Positions 6,549 through 9,459 of a stretch of DNA of 9,459 nt are shown in pieces (the stretch's first letter is position 1; every line of letters begins with the position of its first letter). Source of the stretch: Gemmatimonadota bacterium. Lineage in GTDB: Bacteria; Gemmatimonadota; Gemmatimonadetes; Gemmatimonadales; Gemmatimonadaceae. The DNA is taken from the NCBI GenBank assembly GCA_947457715.1, contig CANGXK010000077.1, positions 1-9,459 of the forward strand, written 5' to 3'. Made by a program: the position numbers and the translations under genes. The notes under the pieces were generated by a model. It saw nothing but the letters and a program-made list of their open reading frames with translations. It did no database searches and was not told the DNA's origin.

Positions 6549-7235
6549 ATGTCAACAGCAGCGGGATTCGGACCTGGCGCAAAACACGGTCCTCATGCGG
6601 GGCTGGAGCCGCTCGTCGGAGGTGCCCCCCTCGCCGACGCCGGTTTCGCCCTCATTCTCGTGCACGGACGGGGCGGTACCGCCGCGGGCATGCTCCCCAT
6701 CGCCCGCGCGGCGCGGGCGACCGACGCCGCGCTGATCGCGCTCGTGGCCGCCGACCAGAGCTGGTATCCCAATCGCTTCCTCTCGCCGCGCGCCGAGAAC
6801 GAGCCGTGGCTCGGCAGTGCCCTCACGTCCGTCGACGCCGCGGTCGATCGGGTGCAGACTGCCGGCATTCCAACAGCGCGCATTCTCCTCGTGGGCTTCT
6901 CGCAGGGGGCATGCCTGGTCCTCGAGTATGCCGCGAACGCGGCGGAGGCCCGCGCCCGCTTCGGTGGCGTGGCCGCCTTTGCCGGTGCGTTGATCGGGGA
7001 CCCGGCTGTCCCCCGGCACGACGTGGGGTCGCTGGAGGGCACACCGGTCCTGCTGGCGTGCGGCGATGCGGATGTGCACATCCCCGAAGCCGTCGTCCGG
7101 TCGTCGGCGGAGCGATTCCGGACACTCGGGGCCGCTGTCGACCTCCGGATCTATCCGGGTGTCGGTCATGACATCGTGGGTGACCAGCTGCAGGCGCTGG
7201 CCGATCTGGCGGCAGCGTTGCGCGGACCCCAGTAG
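6549..7235 (+). CDS. serine esterase, phospholipase/carboxylesterase family
   Basis: A 228-residue alpha/beta hydrolase of the carboxylesterase/phospholipase (YpfH/EstB-like) type, which hydrolyses short acyl esters. Seen: oxyanion-hole motif LVHGRGG (37-43), nucleophile elbow GFSQG with S118, acid D175 in CGDADVHIP, and base H207 in GVGHDI, a complete catalytic triad in the expected order. Length matches the family (200-230). There is no signal peptide, so it is probably cytoplasmic. The frame can be extended to TTG 6495, but the ATG at 6549 has the clearest ribosome binding site in the window (GGGAG, 7-nt spacing). It is divergent from eutBC and 20 bp upstream of the SprT-like gene, with which it probably forms an operon. 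The physiological substrate is unknown; nothing in sequence ties it to ethanolamine or phospholipid turnover. Confidence 0.9.
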   Translation: MSTAAGFGPGAKHGPHAGLEPLVGGAPLADAGFALILVHGRGGTAAGMLPIARAARATDAALIALVAADQSWYPNRFLSPRAENEPWLGSALTSVDAAVDRVQTAGIPTARILLVGFSQGACLVLEYAANAAEARARFGGVAAFAGALIGDPAVPRHDVGSLEGTPVLLACGDADVHIPEAVVRSSAERFRTLGAAVDLRIYPGVGHDIVGDQLQALADLAAALRGPQ

Positions 7236-7255
7236 CGGGCGCATCTTCCGCGTCG

Positions 7256-8203
7256 ATGAGCAGCCGGCACATGCAATTGGGTTTCGATTTTTTCGACGCG
7301 GCTCCGGCCGTGTCCGCAGTGTCGTTGGCGACAGTGCCACCGGTGTCCGCGGCCTCGCCCGAGGCGGTGGCGGCACCGGCGCAGCCTTCGCCCTCGCTCT
7401 CGGCGCCGTCATTCACGCAGTCCGTGACGACGGCCGTGTCGCAACTGTTCGCCCAGGTGTTCTCGCCGGTGCTCACCCCGGCGTTCGTACCGCTGCCGTC
7501 GAAGCCGGTGGCGGATGACACTCGTCCGTCTCGCGGTCGCACCGCCGTGCGCGCCCGCACCGCCGTGCTCTTCTCGCGCCTCGAAGATCTCGGGCTTCGC
7601 GGCGTGGATGCCTTGGTGCTCATGCGCACGCGTACCGTGATGGTCTCCTTGATTGGCCGCACACTGCGCATTCACGAAGGGTATGCCGAGGCGCCGGAAT
7701 CGGTGCTGCGGGCGATCGTGGCGTTCGCCACGGCGCGCAACAAGGCCGAGCGCACGACGGCGCGCGAAGCCATTTTGGCCTTCGATGTGGAGCGCGGACC
7801 GTCGGTCCGCCGTCAGGAGCCGGCGCGACCGGGTGACGTGGCGATGCTCGCGCAACTCATGGAAGCCCATCGCGAACTCAACACGAGGTGGTTCGACGGT
7901 GCGCTCTCCGCGATTCCCCTGCGATTGTCGGGGCGCATGGCCACCCGGCTCGGCCACTACGATCCGGGATCGCGCCATGTGCCGCCGGAGATCGTGATGT
8001 CGCGGACGCACATCACGCGTCATGGCTGGCGCGAAGCCATGCACACGCTGCTGCACGAGATGGTACACCAGTGGCAGCACGAGACCGGGCAGCCGGTGGA
8101 CCACGGATCGGCCTTCCGGCAAAAGGCGCGCGACGTGGGTATCACCCCCGCCGCGCGCCGTGATGTCGTGCCGCTCGAGAGGCGACGCAAAGCCGCCGGG
8201 TAA
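7256..8203 (+). CDS. SprT-like zinc metallopeptidase domain protein
   Basis: A 315-residue protein with a C-terminal SprT-like domain (~195-305). The zinc motif is HEMVH (H267, E268, H271), followed by a probable third ligand H283 in HGSAF, giving the HExxH-x(n)-HGxxF layout shared with bacterial SprT and eukaryotic Spartan, a DNA-protein crosslink protease. Residues ~14-95 are rich in Ala, Pro, Ser and Val and probably disordered; ~96-180 is a basic, helix-forming region. An in-frame 12-bp direct repeat (7539-7550, 7557-7568) encodes RTAV twice. The N-terminus carries QLGFDFF (7-13), which resembles a sliding-clamp-binding peptide. No CxxC zinc-ribbon tail is seen. It starts 20 bp after the esterase; an internal ATG at 7271 would remove most residues before QLGFDFF. 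Proteolytic activity and DNA-repair role are inferred from the family only. Confidence 0.85.
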   Translation: MSSRHMQLGFDFFDAAPAVSAVSLATVPPVSAASPEAVAAPAQPSPSLSAPSFTQSVTTAVSQLFAQVFSPVLTPAFVPLPSKPVADDTRPSRGRTAVRARTAVLFSRLEDLGLRGVDALVLMRTRTVMVSLIGRTLRIHEGYAEAPESVLRAIVAFATARNKAERTTAREAILAFDVERGPSVRRQEPARPGDVAMLAQLMEAHRELNTRWFDGALSAIPLRLSGRMATRLGHYDPGSRHVPPEIVMSRTHITRHGWREAMHTLLHEMVHQWQHETGQPVDHGSAFRQKARDVGITPAARRDVVPLERRRKAAG

Positions 8204-8293
8204 GCCATCTGCCTCATGGCGGTTCCGTCTTGCCGTGCCGTTCACCAATTTTTCTGTCTGGTTCTCCGTTTCTTCTGCTGACAGGCTCCCGCT
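8204..8293 (+). promoter_or_regulatory. pyrimidine-rich leader upstream of gcdH
   Basis: This 90-bp gap before the glutaryl-CoA dehydrogenase gene has a T/C-rich plus strand (8249-8279), unlike its surroundings. It begins with a weak inverted repeat, GCCAT/ATGGC (8204-8208, 8216-8220). ACAGG (8281-8285) is 8 nt before the ATG and may serve as a partial Shine-Dalgarno. A promoter is likely here but no clear -35/-10 pair stands out. Confidence 0.3.
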
Positions 8294-9459
8294 ATGGCCA
8301 GTAACCTGCTTTCCGCGAGCGCGATCCCTGCGCTGCCCTCCGTCGAGCTGAAGGCGCACGCCGCCGATCTGTTCAACATCGACGCCGCGCTCACCGAAGA
8401 AGAGCGCTCGATCCGAGATACCATCCGCAAGTTCGTCGACGAACGCGTGCTGCCGATCATCGGCGAGTGCTACGTGCAGGGCCGCTTCCCTGATGAGCTC
8501 GTGGCCGAAATGGCCGAACTCGGCGTACTGGGGGCGAACCTTCCCGAGGAGTACGGCTGCGCCGGTCTGTCCAGCGTCGCCTACGGCCTGATCATGCAGG
8601 AGCTCGAGCGCGGTGACTCCGGGATCCGGTCGTTCGCCTCGGTACAGGGCGCGCTGGTCATGTATCCGATCTTCGCCTTTGGATCGGAAGCCCAGAAGCA
8701 GCACTACCTGCCCAAGCTGGCGAAGGCCGAGATGATCGGCTGCTTCGGTCTCACCGAAGCCGACTACGGGTCGAATCCATCGGGGATGATCACCCGCGCC
8801 AAGCAGCAGCCCGACGGCAGCTGGATCATCAATGGCGGCAAGATGTGGATCACCAATGGATCCAAGGCGCACGTCGCCATCATATGGGCCAAGACCGGTG
8901 ACAGCACCGACGACAGCAGCATCCGCGGCTTCGTCGTCGATACGTCGCTGCCGGGCTTCCATGCCAAGGATCAGCATGGCAAGCTTTCGCTCCGGGCTAG
9001 CCACACGTCGGAATTGGTGCTCACCGATGTGCATGTCCCGGCTGATGCGATTCTGCCGGAATCGAAGGGGCTCAAGAGTCCGCTGATGTGTCTCACGCAG
9101 GCGCGCTACGGCATCTCGTGGGGCGTGCTCGGCGCCGCCATGGCCTGCTTCGAGGAAGCGGTGTCCTACGCGAAGACGCGCGTGATGTTCGACAAGCCCA
9201 TCGGCGGCTTCCAGATTCAGCAGGTACGTCTGGCCGACATGCTCACCGAACTCACGAAGGCGCAGCTGGTGTCGCTGCACTTGGGACGCCTCAAGGATGC
9301 CGGCAACTTCACGCCCACCCAGGTGTCACTCGCCAAGCGGAACAACGTGAGCATCGCGACCGATATTGCCCGCGAAGCCCGTCGCTTGCTTGGCGGCAAC
9401 GGGATCCTCGCCGAGTACAGCGCGATGCGGCACATGGCGAACCTCGAGAGCGTCTACAC
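8294..9459 (+). CDS. gcdH: glutaryl-CoA dehydrogenase, 3' end outside window
   Basis: FAD-dependent acyl-CoA dehydrogenase that oxidises and decarboxylates glutaryl-CoA to crotonyl-CoA in lysine/tryptophan degradation, passing electrons to electron-transfer flavoprotein. From the ATG at 8294, 388 codons are present before the edge. The N-terminal domain has RDTIRKFVDERVLP (~41-54) and YGCAGLSSVAYGL (~87-99). Other family blocks are DSGIRSFASVQGALVM (~108-123), CFGLTEADYGSNPSGM (~150-165), WITNGSKA (~185-192) and LSLRAS (~232-237). The C-terminal helical domain has ARYGISWGVLGAA (~271-283), KRNN and ARRLLGGNGI. These blocks closely follow human glutaryl-CoA dehydrogenase, which separates it from straight-chain enzymes. 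The motif that is SGSDP in the human enzyme reads YGSNP here. The catalytic Glu normally lies in the YEGT motif just after ESVY, so it falls just beyond the right edge. The gene is therefore incomplete here but shows no sign of being broken. Confidence 0.93.
   Translation, partial: MASNLLSASAIPALPSVELKAHAADLFNIDAALTEEERSIRDTIRKFVDERVLPIIGECYVQGRFPDELVAEMAELGVLGANLPEEYGCAGLSSVAYGLIMQELERGDSGIRSFASVQGALVMYPIFAFGSEAQKQHYLPKLAKAEMIGCFGLTEADYGSNPSGMITRAKQQPDGSWIINGGKMWITNGSKAHVAIIWAKTGDSTDDSSIRGFVVDTSLPGFHAKDQHGKLSLRASHTSELVLTDVHVPADAILPESKGLKSPLMCLTQARYGISWGVLGAAMACFEEAVSYAKTRVMFDKPIGGFQIQQVRLADMLTELTKAQLVSLHLGRLKDAGNFTPTQVSLAKRNNVSIATDIAREARRLLGGNGILAEYSAMRHMANLESVY

Noticed and set aside
7794..7810. 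Odd palindrome GCGGACCG-T-CGGTCCGC inside the SprT-like gene
   Set aside because: An 8-bp perfect palindrome in G+C-rich coding sequence is plausible by chance, sits mid-gene and has no second copy that I can see in the window.
8204..8220. GCCAT-N7-ATGGC inverted repeat after the SprT-like stop codon, as a terminator
   Set aside because: The stem is only 5 bp and no T-run follows directly; the nearest T-tract (8249-8253) is about 30 nt away.
7409..9280. 623-codon open frame on the minus strand across sprT-like and gcdH genes
   Set aside because: It spans two genes and their intergenic region, has no family motifs and has biased His/Arg composition; both plus-strand genes are clearly real.
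1..9459. A hidden defence, mobile or microcompartment system
   Set aside because: All seven genes belong to recognisable metabolic, repair-like or hydrolase families; no transposase, integrase, toxin, nuclease, shell protein or repeat array was found.

Overview
The window is a stretch of G+C-rich bacterial chromosome (roughly two thirds G+C by eye) with seven protein-coding genes, tightly packed and on both strands. Strong third-position G/C bias, an NAD-type isocitrate dehydrogenase resembling mitochondrial IDH3 and few visible Shine-Dalgarno sites would fit a Gemmatimonadota-like or similar soil/aquatic aerobic heterotroph. That placement is a guess from style; no rRNA or marker gene is present to prove it. 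I see no tRNA, rRNA, insertion sequence, CRISPR array, prophage or integration site.

Layout, left to right: (1) a perfect GC hairpin (1-30), the probable terminator of the leftward gene cstA; (2) cstA/btsT, a CstA-family (pyruvate/peptide) carbon-starvation transporter, minus strand; (3) a 165-bp divergent control region; (4) an NAD-dependent isocitrate dehydrogenase gene and, 31 bp downstream, a calcineurin-like metallophosphoesterase gene, plus strand; (5) a convergent junction of only 6 bp carrying a strong stem-loop; (6) on the minus strand, a long gene encoding ethanolamine ammonia-lyase with large (EutB) and small (EutC) subunits fused in one polypeptide; (7) 41 bp away and divergent, a serine esterase of the phospholipase/carboxylesterase type, followed 20 bp later by a SprT-like zinc metallopeptidase with a long Ala/Pro/Ser-rich N-terminal region; (8) a glutaryl-CoA dehydrogenase gene running off the right edge just before its catalytic glutamate.

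Functionally this reads as a housekeeping and catabolic neighbourhood rather than one dedicated system: uptake of small carbon compounds (CstA), TCA-cycle flux (IDH), ethanolamine breakdown to acetaldehyde and ammonia (EutBC) and glutaryl-CoA oxidation (lysine/tryptophan catabolism). I found no convincing new defence or mobile system. The most distinctive item is the EutB-EutC fusion with no EutA reactivase, transporter or microcompartment shell gene nearby. Secondary points are the hairpin at the convergent junction, an operator-like inverted repeat overlapping the cstA promoter/start, and a possible sliding-clamp-binding peptide at the N-terminus of the SprT-like protein.
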